Positions 44,131-54,864 are shown, numbered from the stretch's first letter. The stretch is 64,000 nt of DNA from Tsuneonella flava (GCF_002870965.1 NZ_PHSO01000003.1:62001-126000); one strand, 5' to 3'. The notes: generated from the letters alone by a model not told the origin. Program-made: numbers and translations.

Positions 44131-44978
44131 TGGAAAACTTCTGGGCAAATTATAAGTCGCTGCTGATCGCAGTAGCTGTCGGCGCGATCGTGATTCTGTC
44201 GTGCTTCACCATTGTGCCGGAAAACGAAGAGGCAGTGGTGGTCCGCGCAGGCCGCCCCGATCGGGTGATCAACCGCTTCGCCCCCAATGAACCCTATGGC
44301 AGCACCGGGGCAGGCATTGTCGCACGCATTCCGTTTTATGAACGACTGGTGCGGATCGATCGCCGCATTCTGAACGTGAACATGGAACCGCAGACGGTGC
44401 TCTCCACCGACCAGTTGCGGCTCAATGTCGATGCCTATGCCCGCTATCGGATCATCGATCCGGTTAAGATGGTGCAGTCGGCAGGCACTCTGGACACGGT
44501 TGACACACAGCTTTCAGCCATTCTCAGCTCGGTCGTGCGGCAGGAACTGGGGCGGCGCAGCTTCGCCTCGCTGCTGACCGCCGAACGCGGTACGACAATG
44601 GCCAATATCCGCAAAAAGCTCGATACGCAGGCGCGCAAATATGGCGCTCAGGTGCTCGACGTGCGGATCAAGCGTGCTGACCTGCCCGAAGGTACGCCGC
44701 TGCAATCGGCGTTCAACCGGATGCGGACCGCGCGCGATCAGGAAGCGAAGACGATTCTGGCACAAGGGCAGAAAAACGCCCAGATCATCCGTGCTGAAGC
44801 GGATGCTCAAGCTTCCAAAATCTATGCCGATGCATTCAACAGAGACCCCAAGTTCTACGATTTCTATCGCGCCATGCAGAGTTATGACACGACATTCTCC
44901 GAGGGGTCGAAGGGGTCGAGTTCGATCATCCTTTCGCCGGATAACGAATATCTCAAACAATTCCGCGGGAAGCAGTAA
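44130..44978 (+). CDS. hflC: Membrane protease modulator HflC
   Basis: A 282-residue stomatin-like protein with an N-terminal membrane helix (LLIAVAVGAIVILSCFTIVPENEEAVVVRAGRP), an SPFH domain (RIDRRILNVNMEPQTVLSTDQLRLNVDAYARYRI) and a C-terminal helix, KIYADAFNRDPKFYDFYRAMQSYDTTF, that is conserved in HflC. The start ATG 44130 is the overlap with hflK; a GTG one codon upstream is possible. Partner of HflK; both shield FtsH substrates. Confidence 0.95.
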   Translation: MENFWANYKSLLIAVAVGAIVILSCFTIVPENEEAVVVRAGRPDRVINRFAPNEPYGSTGAGIVARIPFYERLVRIDRRILNVNMEPQTVLSTDQLRLNVDAYARYRIIDPVKMVQSAGTLDTVDTQLSAILSSVVRQELGRRSFASLLTAERGTTMANIRKKLDTQARKYGAQVLDVRIKRADLPEGTPLQSAFNRMRTARDQEAKTILAQGQKNAQIIRAEADAQASKIYADAFNRDPKFYDFYRAMQSYDTTFSEGSKGSSSIILSPDNEYLKQFRGKQ

Positions 44979-45104
44979 CGATTACAGGTGTGTTCAAACG
45001 CCGTTAAGCCCCGCGGGCGTGTGTAGCCGGGCGGGGACGAACCGGGACCTTTCGTCATTCAGGCGCGAAGGCCCGCGACAGATGAAGAAGAGGAAGCAAA
45101 GGAC

Positions 45105-46652
<1,548 letters not shown>

Positions 46653-46693
46653 CCTGTCGGGCACCGCGCCGGATAGCGCAACCCGGCACAAAG

Positions 46694-46730
46694 GCCCCGC
46701 CGTGATCCGATCACGGCGGGGCTTCTTATT
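46694..46730 (+). terminator. Intrinsic terminator after the degP-like gene
   Basis: GCCCCGCCGTGAT pairs with ATCACGGCGGGGC around CCG (46694-46722), followed by TTCTTATT. A perfect 13-bp stem, strong in the + direction. Confidence 0.85.
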
Positions 46731-46760
46731 GGGGCATGGTTCAGCGGGGGTGTTGGCCAG

Positions 46761-47468
46761 TCACAATGGCGGTCGCTGTGCGTGCCACCCGCGTATCGCG
46801 AAAGCCTGAAAGAACGGCACCGGCTCCGCGAAACCGGCATCCCGCCACAGTCCCTCGGTAATGGCGGGCGATACGACCCCCAATGGATCGCGGAACATCG
46901 CGATCAGTGCTTCCACCGGCTTCTCTTCCTGCCCCATCAACGATTGTATCCGCGCCCAATCCTCCACAGTCGTATGAAGCGAGGTATCTTCCAGATCGAC
47001 ACTGATTTCCGCGCTGACAAACAGGCCGCGCGGTTTCAGCCGTCGATGGATCCCGCTGTAGAACGCAGCGCGCTGGTCCAGCTTGATGAAGTGAGCCACG
47101 AACAGGCTGACCACAGCGTCGAAATGTGTATCGGCAATATCTTCGACTGTCCCGCGAACAAGCTGGCAACGGCCCAGCAGACCTGCCTCGTCCAGCCGAC
47201 GGCGGCATACCTCCAGCATTTCGGCAGAGGGATCGACACCCACAAATCGCCAGCCCGGGTTGTCGGTCGCGAGTGCGAATATATCCGCCCCCGTTCCGAC
47301 ACCCACGCACAGAACCGATGCATTGCGTGGCACAGGGGCCAATACAAGATTCGTCAGAAAGTGCAGACAACCGCTGATAGGTTGCAGCGCGCTGTTACGC
47401 TGATCGTACGAATCCGCCATTTCCTGATTGAAGAAATTCGGAGTTGCAGGTGTGTTCGCCTGAGTCAT
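46761..47468 (-). CDS. Class I SAM-dependent methyltransferase
   Basis: A 235-residue methyltransferase. Motif I is VLCVGVGTGADIFALA (about 52-67), followed by FVGVDPSAEMLEVCRRRL (motif II) and the AVVSLFVAHFIKLDQRAAFYSGIHRRLKPRGLFVSAEI region (motifs IV-VI). The substrate is unknown; no co-transcribed biosynthesis genes hint at one. The start is ATG 47468, which abuts a perfect palindrome with no ribosome-binding site in front, so the mRNA is probably leaderless. ATG 47420 is an alternative start without better signals. Confidence 0.85.
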   Translation of the reverse strand: MTQANTPATPNFFNQEMADSYDQRNSALQPISGCLHFLTNLVLAPVPRNASVLCVGVGTGADIFALATDNPGWRFVGVDPSAEMLEVCRRRLDEAGLLGRCQLVRGTVEDIADTHFDAVVSLFVAHFIKLDQRAAFYSGIHRRLKPRGLFVSAEISVDLEDTSLHTTVEDWARIQSLMGQEEKPVEALIAMFRDPLGVVSPAITEGLWRDAGFAEPVPFFQAFAIRGWHAQRPPL

Positions 47469-47483
47469 TGATACAATGTATCA
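47469..47483. promoter_or_regulatory. Perfect palindrome TGATACA-A-TGTATCA at the methyltransferase start
   Basis: Seven base pairs on each side of one central base, immediately adjacent to the start codon at 47468. It occupies the place of a ribosome-binding site. The TGATACA/TGTATCA half-sites are typical of TetR-like or MarR-like operators. A repressor bound here would block transcription start or elongation. The regulator gene is not in the neighbourhood. Confidence 0.6.
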
Positions 47484-47571
47484 TTGGCTCAGGCTATGTC
47501 ATCCGATTTCGGCATATAGCGTTCTGCGATGCACCTATCCGGTCACGCATCCCACTCCGCCCAACTGGCAA

Positions 47572-47585
47572 GGCTCAGGACCCAT
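47572..47585. repeat. 14-bp end of the GGCTCAGGACCCAT element
   Basis: GGCTCAGGACCCAT, identical to the first 14 bases of the element at 34143, lies immediately after the penicillin-binding protein stop codon (sharing its last base). No second end is visible within the gap. It may be a truncated copy. Confidence 0.4.
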
Positions 47586-49783
47586 CAATTCTGGGGCGTG
47601 GGCTGGATCGTCACCGAACGCGGGCCGCTCTGGCGTGGCTCTGTGCGCTGCGTGGTGCCGCCGCCGCGACCGGTCGCGCGATTGAGGAAATCGTCGCTCG
47701 CCGCCTGCGGGTTGTCGCCAGGCCGGCCATTCGATGGCGGCGCAGGGGTCGGCTGCTGTTGCGGTTGCTGGCCATTGCCGGGGGCACTGCCTTGTTCGCT
47801 ATCGGGCGGGAACGGCATTTGCCCTGCCTGATCGGGCTTGTTCGGCTCCACCAGATTGCCCTGCTCGTCGATATAGTAATAATCGCCCGGATCGCCGTAC
47901 ATATGCTCTTCATCCGGCTCCATCTGCCATTCGGGCAGTTTGAGGTCGGTCTTGAACTGTTCGACCGGACGATCTTTCACTGCCACTTTCATATAAGCGG
48001 AAAACGCCCGCGCCGGGGCAGAGCCGCCGTGAAGGCCCGATACGGGCTTTGCATCGTCCCGCCCCATCCACACACCTGTGGTGATGCCGCTGGAAAAGCC
48101 GAGGAACCAGCCGTCTTTGTTGGAGCTGGTCGTGCCGGTCTTGCCAGCAACCGGGCGGCCGATCTGCGCCGCACGGCCCGTGCCGGTGGCAACAGTGGTC
48201 TGCAGAAGGTCGGTCATCCCGGCGGCGACATAGTCGGGCACCAGTTGCGCCTTACGGGTGTCTTCGTGCTGATAGAGCACCTGCCCGCCGGTCGTCGTCA
48301 CTTTCACGATGCCGTAGGGTTCAACGGTGAACCCACCCGCTGAAATCTCTGCAAAGGCGCGGGTCATTTCGATCACACGCACTTCGGAACTGCCCAGCAC
48401 CATCGATGGGTACGTCGAAATCGGGGTCGTGATGCCAAACCGCTTGGCCATCGACGCGACAGTACCGAACCCGACTTCGTTGCCGAGCTGCGCCGCGACG
48501 GTGTTCTTCGAGTAAGCGAACGCGCTACGTACATCCATTTCACCGGCGAAACTGCCGCCCGAATTGCGCGGCGACCAGCCATCGATAGTGACCGGCACAT
48601 CTTTCACCCGATCATCGGGCGTATATCCGGCCTCCAGCGCAGCGAGATAGACGAACAGCTTCCACGCAGAGCCCGGTTGCCGCATCGCCTCGGTCGCACG
48701 GTTGTAATTGCTGGTCACGTAATCGGTGCCACCCACCATCGCCAGGATCGCGCCATCGCGGTCGAGCGACACCAGCGCGCCTTGCGCCCCTTTGGGCACA
48801 TTGGCCTTGATCGCATTCGACGCGGCGTTTTGCATACCGGGATCGAGCGTCGTCCACACTTCGATCGGCTCTGTCGTATCGGGCAGCAGCACTTCGAGCT
48901 GCGGCAGCGCCCAGTCGGTGAAATAGCGCACCGAATTCTGGTTGGTATCTTTCTTCAGCTTCACCGCGCTGGGATCGACCGCCGCTTCGCTGGCGCTGAT
49001 CCGTCCCTGTTCGCGCATCAGCGACAGCACGACATTGGCCCGGCGCACTGCCGCATCGACATCGGCAGTGGGGGAATAACGACTGGGTGCCTTCACCAGA
49101 CCGGCGATAATCGCGGATTCGCTCACCGAAAGGTGCGTCGCCGGGTGGCTGAAGAACTTACGACTGGCGGAATCGATGCCATAGGCACCGCCGCCGAAGT
49201 AAACCTTGTTGAGATAGAGCGCGAGGATTTCCTGTTTGGAAAACTTCAGTTCCAGCGCCATCGCCAGCACGCCTTCGCGCAATTTGCGATCGAGCGATCG
49301 GTTGGAATTGAGGAACAGGTTGCGGGCAAGCTGCTGCGTAATGGTGGAAGTCGCCCCCAACCGCCGGTCACCTGTCATCCAGACATAGACCGCGCGCGCC
49401 AGCCCGATGGGATCGACCCCGAAATGCGAATAAAACCGGCGGTCTTCCACCGATACCATCGCGTCTTTCATCGGCTGCGGTATCTGATCGGGATCGAGCC
49501 ACTGGCCATAACTGGGGCCGAGTTCGATCAGTTCCGACCCGTCGCGTGCGCGCACTACTATAGTCTGGCCCGGCTGGGTCGCCTGCAAAGTGGCATAGCT
49601 GGGCAGCGACCGTTCCGCGAACACCACCGCCACGCCCAGAAACAACAGCGCCAGCACCGCCAGCCCGGTTCCCCAGACCAGCGTGCGTTTCAACCACAGA
49701 CGCCACCCCGCCAGCGGTGGTTTCTGTTTGCCATTGCGTTGCTGTCTGGCCGCCGTCGCTCGCCGGCTACCCCGTTTCGCCAT
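47585..49783 (-). CDS. Class A penicillin-binding protein 1A
   Basis: A 732-residue peptidoglycan synthase. After a basic Arg/Gln N-terminus and one membrane helix comes the GT51 glycosyltransferase domain with the catalytic Glu in SVEDRRFYSHFGVD and the GATSTITQQLARN motif, then the transpeptidase domain with Ser-x-x-Lys in RQPGSAWKL, the SKN motif AYSKNTVAAQ and KTGTTS. The C-terminal tail (about 120 residues) is Pro/Gln-rich, low complexity. It builds and cross-links glycan strands at the inner membrane. The start is ATG 49783; a GTG at 49795 has no better ribosome-binding site. Confidence 0.92.
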   Translation of the reverse strand: MAKRGSRRATAARQQRNGKQKPPLAGWRLWLKRTLVWGTGLAVLALLFLGVAVVFAERSLPSYATLQATQPGQTIVVRARDGSELIELGPSYGQWLDPDQIPQPMKDAMVSVEDRRFYSHFGVDPIGLARAVYVWMTGDRRLGATSTITQQLARNLFLNSNRSLDRKLREGVLAMALELKFSKQEILALYLNKVYFGGGAYGIDSASRKFFSHPATHLSVSESAIIAGLVKAPSRYSPTADVDAAVRRANVVLSLMREQGRISASEAAVDPSAVKLKKDTNQNSVRYFTDWALPQLEVLLPDTTEPIEVWTTLDPGMQNAASNAIKANVPKGAQGALVSLDRDGAILAMVGGTDYVTSNYNRATEAMRQPGSAWKLFVYLAALEAGYTPDDRVKDVPVTIDGWSPRNSGGSFAGEMDVRSAFAYSKNTVAAQLGNEVGFGTVASMAKRFGITTPISTYPSMVLGSSEVRVIEMTRAFAEISAGGFTVEPYGIVKVTTTGGQVLYQHEDTRKAQLVPDYVAAGMTDLLQTTVATGTGRAAQIGRPVAGKTGTTSSNKDGWFLGFSSGITTGVWMGRDDAKPVSGLHGGSAPARAFSAYMKVAVKDRPVEQFKTDLKLPEWQMEPDEEHMYGDPGDYYYIDEQGNLVEPNKPDQAGQMPFPPDSEQGSAPGNGQQPQQQPTPAPPSNGRPGDNPQAASDDFLNRATGRGGGTTQRTEPRQSGPRSVTIQPTPQN

Positions 49784-49877
49784 TTGGTTACTCACGATCC
49801 ATGTTCAGGAAACCGCTGCATAGGGGACTTATAACCCGGGGTGAACGGACAAGTTCTGCCAACTCTGCCAACAGCGT

Positions 49878-50549
49878 TCAGGCGTCGACCTTGGCATAAT
49901 GCGATGGCGGCTGGATTACTTCCATCCGCTCGCTCAGCAAAGGGCGGAAGCTGGGTCGGCTTTTGAATACGGCATACCAGCCGCGCGCCGAATCATGCCC
50001 GCTCCAGTCGATCCCGCCAAGGTAATCGATCACCGAAATCTGCGCAGCCGCAGCCAGATCGGCCAGGCTCATCGTCGCCCCCGCCAGCCAGGGCCGGGTA
50101 TCGACCAGCCAGTCGATATAGTCGAGGTGCCCGTGCGCCGCCTTCATCGCTTCGCGCAGAATGCGCGAATCCGGCGACTGACGATGAACGATACGCTTGA
50201 GCATCCGTTCGTAGAGCAGCGGGCCGGTGACTTCCGCGAAGAGGTTTTCATCGAACAGCGCGACCAGACGGCGGATCTCCGCACGACCGGTGGCCGTGCC
50301 ATTGATCATCGGCGCGCGATCGACCGTTTCCTCGAAATATTCGCAGATCGCCCTGCTATCGGCGATAACGATGCTCTTTTCGGGATGTTCGATCACCGGC
50401 GTGCGCCCGGCGGCGTTGAGTTTCCAGAACTCGTCGCTCGCATCCCAGGGATTTTCACGCCACAATTCGTAGCCCACGCCTTTCTCGCTCAGCAGCAGGC
50501 GCACCTTGCGGCTGAACGGGCAGAGCGGGAACTGATAGAGACGCCACAT
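49878..50549 (-). CDS. Glutathione S-transferase-family protein
   Basis: A 223-residue two-domain protein. The N-terminal thioredoxin fold contains RLYQFPLCPFSRKVRLLLSEKG, a CPFS motif at the place of the glutathione-interacting residue, and the cis-Pro motif AAGRTPVIEH, then IADSRAICEYFEE. The C-terminal helical domain has LAGATMSLADLAAAAQISVIDYLGG. The Cys-Pro-x-Ser motif suggests a glutaredoxin-like or omega-class GST. The start at ATG 50549 (MWRLYQ) was chosen; 50555 and 50597 are alternatives. Substrate unknown. Confidence 0.87.
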   Translation of the reverse strand: MWRLYQFPLCPFSRKVRLLLSEKGVGYELWRENPWDASDEFWKLNAAGRTPVIEHPEKSIVIADSRAICEYFEETVDRAPMINGTATGRAEIRRLVALFDENLFAEVTGPLLYERMLKRIVHRQSPDSRILREAMKAAHGHLDYIDWLVDTRPWLAGATMSLADLAAAAQISVIDYLGGIDWSGHDSARGWYAVFKSRPSFRPLLSERMEVIQPPSHYAKVDA

Positions 50550-50627
50550 ATGCATCTGCTCATGCACCAGCCGCGCGCCAGCGTCCACCGGGCGCACGTG
50601 GGTTGGCGCGGAATTTTGTGGGTGAAC

Positions 50628-51119
50628 TCAATGGGTCGTGCGGTTCTGCGGTTGGTGGGTCGCAGCCGCCAAAGCGCCTTGCATCCGCTCCGCCATCCCG
50701 CGCAGAGCGGGCATCATCGCTTCCAGCCCACCGGCCATCCCCGCCATCGTATCCATCATGCGCGGCAGGTTTTTCGCCGCCGCGCCGGGCACGGCAGAGG
50801 CACCGGGGGCATATTTCCGCAAAGTCATATCGGGATCGACTGCCGCCGGATCGCCGCCACCTGCCTCCGCCACCGATCGGGCCAGCGGGGCAATCGGCAT
50901 GTCGAGCAGCATTTCGCCCAGCACAGCCACCGTTCCGGCGATCTGCTGCTGCGTCTGCGGATCGGACAGCTTGCTTTGCAATTGCGACGTCACCGCCGCG
51001 CTATCGCTTGCAGCGGGGCTATCCACTGCATCCTGCGCCATCGCAGACACAGGGGCGAAAATCATAGTCGTAGCGATCGCAACAGGCAGAAACGGGCGCA
51101 CTGGCAGCTTCCTCAACAT
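50628..51119 (-). CDS. Secreted Met/Ala-rich protein of unknown function
   Basis: A 163-residue protein. It has a Sec signal peptide (basic MLRKLPVRP, hydrophobic core, cleavage near AMAQD at about residue 29), then a helical, Ala/Met/Gln-rich body: SDPQTQQQIAGTVAVLGEMLLDMPIAPLARSVAEAGG and a Met-rich repeat-like end PRMMDTMAGMAGGLEAMMPALRGMAERMQGAL. The pattern suggests a periplasmic helical bundle. I recognise no family. The start ATG 51119 gives the signal peptide; the longer frame does not. Confidence 0.68.
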   Translation of the reverse strand: MLRKLPVRPFLPVAIATTMIFAPVSAMAQDAVDSPAASDSAAVTSQLQSKLSDPQTQQQIAGTVAVLGEMLLDMPIAPLARSVAEAGGGDPAAVDPDMTLRKYAPGASAVPGAAAKNLPRMMDTMAGMAGGLEAMMPALRGMAERMQGALAAATHQPQNRTTH

Positions 51120-51211
51120 CGGACGATTCGTTACGGAGCTATAGCGCGGCCCCGATGATCGAAACCTGAATAATCCGCGCGCCTCTCGCCCGCAGAGGTC
51201 GCCAGCAAAGG

Positions 51212-51595
51212 CTACAGGCCCGAACTGTCGAGCATCAGCAAACAAGCGGGCATTGTCCTGTCCAGCTTATCGCCTTCAGCCAGTTCGCTGGCTTTGCGCT
51301 GCACCAGATTGCCCACCGCATCGCGGCTCATCCCGGTTTCGTCCATCAATTGCGCCGACGCCCGGACAAAGAATTCGCGCCCGCGTTCGGCCAGCGGCGG
51401 CCAGTCCTTGCCCTTCCCCACCTTTTGCAACCCGGCGCCGAGCGCAAAGGCCGCCGAACAGCGCACAGCGGCATTCTGTTGCAACGAGAGCTTTACCTGC
51501 GGCGCGGTGTCCGATGTGTGAGACGGTGCCTGCGCGATGGCCGGCACAGCAAGGAACGATATGGCGGCGGCAAGGATTATCGAGATGCGGATCAT
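51212..51595 (-). CDS. Small secreted protein of unknown function
   Basis: A 127-residue protein with a typical signal peptide (MIRISIILAAAISFLAVPAIAQA, about 23 residues). The mature part is about 104 residues with two cysteines and a helical look: LQQNAAVRCSAAFALGAGLQ, then KGKDWPPLAERGREFFVRASAQLMDETGM, and TMPACLLMLDSSGL at the end, so one disulfide is possible. No family recognised. The start at 51595 leaves a plausible signal sequence; upstream TTG or ATG starts add non-signal residues. It is divergent from the semialdehyde dehydrogenase. Confidence 0.68.
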   Translation of the reverse strand: MIRISIILAAAISFLAVPAIAQAPSHTSDTAPQVKLSLQQNAAVRCSAAFALGAGLQKVGKGKDWPPLAERGREFFVRASAQLMDETGMSRDAVGNLVQRKASELAEGDKLDRTMPACLLMLDSSGL

Positions 51596-51640
51596 GGAGA
51601 TGGCTCCTAATCCCGCGCGGATGAACCTCATCCGACCGAC

Positions 51641-51665
51641 ATGCAATCATTGCATTGTGCAACCA
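51641..51665. promoter_or_regulatory. Nested operator-like palindromes upstream of the semialdehyde dehydrogenase
   Basis: ATGCAAT-C-ATTGCAT is a perfect 7+1+7 palindrome (51641-51655). Overlapping it is TTGCA-TTG-TGCAA (51650-51662), a 5+3+5 palindrome of exactly the same design, with the same leading A and trailing CCA, as at 16972-16988. The cluster lies in the divergent gap, 81 bases before the dehydrogenase start. Confidence 0.55.
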
Positions 51666-51742
51666 TTGCCAATCGCGCTGCGAAAGCGCATCGGCATGGT
51701 CCGATAATGCCGGCTCGAACACGATACGAGAAAGAGACCACT

Positions 51743-53173
51743 ATGACCGATTATCCCACCCTTTACCTGTCAATTGGCGGCACCAACCTGTCAAATGAAG
51801 GGCGCGATGCCGTCAATGTGATCAATCCGGCCACCGGCGAAACCATCGGCAGCGTGCCACATGCCACCGCCGCCGATCTGGATGCCGCGCTCGACAACGC
51901 AGCCAAAGGCTTCAAATCATGGCGCAATACCCCGGCGGACAAACGCGCTGCGACCCTCAACAAAGCGGCTGCGCTGATCAGGGAACGCGCTGGCGAAATC
52001 GCAGTGTCGCTCACTCTCGAACAAGGTAAGCCGCTGGCCGAGGCAAAGGGCGAAATCATCTACTCCGCGATGCTGCTCGAATTTTATGCAGGCGAAATCA
52101 AACGGATATATGGTCGCACACTGGTCCGCCCCGAAGGGCAGCGGGTGGAAGTGCAATATCATCCGGTCGGCCCGGTCGCCGGGTTCGCGGCATGGAATTT
52201 CCCCGCACTCAACGTCATGCGGAAAATCGGCGGTGCGCTGGCTGCGGGCTGCTCCACCATTGTAAAGCCTTCGGAAGAAACGCCCGCTACCGGCCTCGCG
52301 CTGGTGCAGGCGCTGATCGATGCCGGAGTGCCGGGTGACGCGGTTCAGTGCGTGTTCGGGGTGCCGGACGATGTCAGCCGCCACCTGCTCGCTTCACCGA
52401 TTATTCGCAAGATCACCTTCACCGGCTCAACAGCAGTCGGCAAGCATCTGGCGAAGCTGGCGGCAGACGATCTCAAGATCGCGACGATGGAGCTGGGCGG
52501 GCACGGGCCGGTACTGGTGTTCGACGATGTCGATATCGACAAGACGCTCGATACGATGGTCGCTGCGAAATATCGCAACGCCGGGCAGGTCTGCGTCAGC
52601 CCTACCCGCTTTCTGGTACACGAAAGCAAGTTCGAACAGTTCCGCGACGGATTCATCGCGCGGGCGGAAAAGATCAAAGTCGGCAATGGGATGGACGAAG
52701 GCACCCAGATGGGGCCGATGGCCAGCGAGCGCGGGCCGGATGGCATTGCCAGGAAGATCGCAGATGCGGTCGAGAAAGGCGCCAAGCTGGGCACCGGCGG
52801 CGAACGGATTGGCAATCAGGGGTATTTCTACCAGCCATCGGTCCTGTCCGAAGTGCCGACCGATGCCATCATCATGAACGAAGAGCCATTCGGCCCGATC
52901 GCTCTCATCAATCCGATGGCCGGAGAAGAGGCGATGATCGAAGAAGCAAACCGTCTGCCTTATGGCCTGGCCGCCTATGCATGGACCAACGATCCTGCCC
53001 GCCGCCGCCGCCTCGCCGCAGAGGTCGAAGCAGGCATGTTGGCGATCAATTCCGCCGGAGTAAGCGCGGTCGATGCCCCGTTCGGCGGGGTCAAATGGTC
53101 GGGTTATGGCAGCGAAGACGGGCGCGAAGGCGTGATGGCCTGCATGGTGCCGAAAACAGTTCACGAATCCTGA
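51743..53173 (+). CDS. NAD(P)-dependent succinate-semialdehyde dehydrogenase-type ALDH
   Basis: A 476-residue aldehyde dehydrogenase. Catalytic residues are Glu250 (ATMELGGHGP) and Cys284 (NAGQVCVSP), with Asn152 (AWNFPALN) and the cofactor-binding Lys175 (VKPSEETP). The substrate class is assigned from resemblance to GabD: ATGLALVQALIDAGVPGDAVQ, and FGGVKWSGYGSEDGREG near the C-terminus. Succinate semialdehyde is likely but other short semialdehydes are possible. The start at ATG 51743 follows GAAAGAGACC. It precedes the formaldehyde cluster by 81 bases and may be read with it. Confidence 0.88.
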   Translation: MTDYPTLYLSIGGTNLSNEGRDAVNVINPATGETIGSVPHATAADLDAALDNAAKGFKSWRNTPADKRAATLNKAAALIRERAGEIAVSLTLEQGKPLAEAKGEIIYSAMLLEFYAGEIKRIYGRTLVRPEGQRVEVQYHPVGPVAGFAAWNFPALNVMRKIGGALAAGCSTIVKPSEETPATGLALVQALIDAGVPGDAVQCVFGVPDDVSRHLLASPIIRKITFTGSTAVGKHLAKLAADDLKIATMELGGHGPVLVFDDVDIDKTLDTMVAAKYRNAGQVCVSPTRFLVHESKFEQFRDGFIARAEKIKVGNGMDEGTQMGPMASERGPDGIARKIADAVEKGAKLGTGGERIGNQGYFYQPSVLSEVPTDAIIMNEEPFGPIALINPMAGEEAMIEEANRLPYGLAAYAWTNDPARRRRLAAEVEAGMLAINSAGVSAVDAPFGGVKWSGYGSEDGREGVMACMVPKTVHES

Positions 53174-53254
53174 CACCAGAGACACAAAACTTACCTTGAA
53201 CAGCAGTCAGCAGCCAGCCATGCTGGGCGCCAGCTGACAGGAGACTTCACTGTA

Positions 53255-54367
53255 ATGAAAACACGTGCCGCCGTTGCTTTTGAAGCGAAAAAACCGCTCG
53301 AAATCGTCGAACTCGATCTTGAAGGGCCCAAAGCGGGCGAAGTGCTGATCGAAATCATGGCGACCGGCATTTGCCACACCGATGCCTACACGCTCGACGG
53401 GCTCGACAGCGAAGGGCTGTTCCCTTCGGTGCTCGGCCACGAAGGGGCGGGGATCGTTCGCGAAGTGGGTGCAGGCGTTACCAGCCTGAAGCCGGGCGAC
53501 CATGTCATCCCGCTTTACACTCCCGAATGCCGCCAGTGTAAATCGTGCCTTTCGGGCAAGACCAACCTGTGCACCGCGATCCGCGCGACACAGGGCAAAG
53601 GGCTGATGCCCGACGGCACTTCGCGCTTCAGCTACAAAGGGCAGACAATCTATCACTATATGGGTTGTTCGACGTTCTCGAACTTCACTGTGCTGCCTGA
53701 AATCGCCGTCGCCAAAATCCGCGAAGACGCTCCGTTCCAGACGAGCTGCTACATCGGTTGCGGCGTGACCACCGGGGTTGGCGCTGTGGTCAATACCGCG
53801 AAAGTGCAAGTGGGCGACAACGTTGTGGTGTTCGGCCTCGGCGGGATCGGCCTGAACGTGATTCAGGGTGCGAAGCTGGCGGGGGCGAACATGATTATCG
53901 GTGTAGACATCAACCCCGACCGCGAGGAATGGGGCCGCAAGTTCGGCATGACCCACTTCCTCAACACCAAAGGGATGAGCCGCGACGAAGTCGTCGCCAA
54001 AGTGGTCGAAATGACCGATGGCGGCGCGGACTACACCTTCGATTGCACCGGCAATACCGAAGTGATGCGGACCGCACTGGAAGCCTGCCATCGTGGCTGG
54101 GGCACCAGCGTCGTGATCGGCGTGGCCGAAGCGGGCAAGGAAATCGCCACCCGCCCGTTCCAGCTGGTGACGGGGCGCAACTGGCGCGGCACGGCATTCG
54201 GCGGTGCCAAGGGCCGCACCGACGTGCCCAAGATCGTCGACTGGTACATGAACGGGAAGATCCAGATCGACCCGATGATTACCCACGTTCTGACACTGGA
54301 AGAAATCAACAAGGGCTTCGACTTGATGCACTCAGGCGAATCGATCCGCAGCGTTGTGGTTTATTGA
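53255..54367 (+). CDS. frmA: S-(hydroxymethyl)glutathione dehydrogenase / class III alcohol dehydrogenase
   Basis: A 370-residue zinc enzyme that oxidises S-hydroxymethylglutathione to S-formylglutathione with NAD+, the first enzymatic step of glutathione-dependent formaldehyde removal. Catalytic zinc ligands are Cys40 (GICHTDA) and His62 (GHEGAG) plus a later Cys (YIGCGVTTG). The structural zinc site is ECRQCKSC...NLC (92, 95, 98, 106). The NAD Rossmann motif is [19 protein letters not shown]. An AGGAGACTT sequence precedes the ATG. It leads the cluster with a VOC protein, a YbaK-like protein and fghA. Confidence 0.95.
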   Translation: MKTRAAVAFEAKKPLEIVELDLEGPKAGEVLIEIMATGICHTDAYTLDGLDSEGLFPSVLGHEGAGIVREVGAGVTSLKPGDHVIPLYTPECRQCKSCLSGKTNLCTAIRATQGKGLMPDGTSRFSYKGQTIYHYMGCSTFSNFTVLPEIAVAKIREDAPFQTSCYIGCGVTTGVGAVVNTAKVQVGDNVVVFGLGGIGLNVIQGAKLAGANMIIGVDINPDREEWGRKFGMTHFLNTKGMSRDEVVAKVVEMTDGGADYTFDCTGNTEVMRTALEACHRGWGTSVVIGVAEAGKEIATRPFQLVTGRNWRGTAFGGAKGRTDVPKIVDWYMNGKIQIDPMITHVLTLEEINKGFDLMHSGESIRSVVVY

Positions 54368-54381
54368 GGAGAGATAGGAAT

Positions 54382-54756
54382 ATGTTCAGCCATGTCATGC
54401 TGGGGGCCGACGATTTCGATGCGGCCAAGAAATTCTACGACGCGACGCTGGGCGTGCTCGGCGCACGTGAAGGCAGCATCGATCCCAAAGGGCGGTTGAT
54501 CTACATTCACAATGGCGCGGCTTTCCTCATCACCAAACCGATCGATGGCCAGCCCGCGAGTTGCGGCAACGGTTCGACCATCGGTTTCGCGATGGAGAGC
54601 CCCGAACAGGCGAAGGCCTGGCACGACGCCGGTGTTGCCGCGGGCGGCACCTCGATCGAAGACGAGCCGGGCGAGCGCCCCGGTTCGGGGATGTACCTTG
54701 CTTACTTGCGCGACCCGTCGGGCAACAAGCTCTGTGGTCTTCACCGTCTGGGGTGA
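54382..54756 (+). CDS. VOC-superfamily (glyoxalase/bleomycin-resistance-like) protein
   Basis: A 124-residue protein with the paired beta-alpha-beta-beta-beta fold of the VOC superfamily. The first half opens MFSHVMLGADDFDAAKKFYDATLGVLGA, and the second half ends MYLAYLRDPSGNKLCGLHRLG. Potential metal residues are His4 in FSHVML, an acidic residue near the end (LRDPSGNKLCG) and mid-chain positions. The role in the cluster is unknown; VOC proteins are common next to frmA in alphaproteobacteria and may act on a formaldehyde or glutathione adduct. It is 14 bases downstream of frmA, with ribosome-binding site GAGGAGAGA. Confidence 0.87.
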   Translation: MFSHVMLGADDFDAAKKFYDATLGVLGAREGSIDPKGRLIYIHNGAAFLITKPIDGQPASCGNGSTIGFAMESPEQAKAWHDAGVAAGGTSIEDEPGERPGSGMYLAYLRDPSGNKLCGLHRLG

Positions 54757-54775
54757 ACCGCCTAAAGAACATTCT

Positions 54776-54795
54776 CCCCTTCTTGTATGAAGGGG
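54776..54795 (+). terminator. Hairpin after the VOC gene
   Basis: CCCCTTC-TTGTAT-GAAGGGG, a perfect 7-bp stem 20 bases past the VOC stop. No T-run follows directly, so it may help termination with the next hairpin or serve as an RNA-stability element. Confidence 0.45.
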
Positions 54796-54837
54796 CCGGG
54801 ATCGGGGGTTGCCGCGCAACGAATGCCGGCGCCCCCA

Positions 54838-54864
54838 CCCCTCCTCGCATCGGGAGGGGTTTTT
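54838..54864 (+). terminator. Terminator hairpin that overlaps the next gene's ribosome-binding site
   Basis: CCCCTCC (54838-54844) pairs with GGAGGGG (54853-54859), then TTTTT. The same GGAGGGG sits 8 bases before the ATG at 54868 and is the only ribosome-binding site there. So the folded hairpin both terminates transcription and hides the binding site. Confidence 0.7.
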
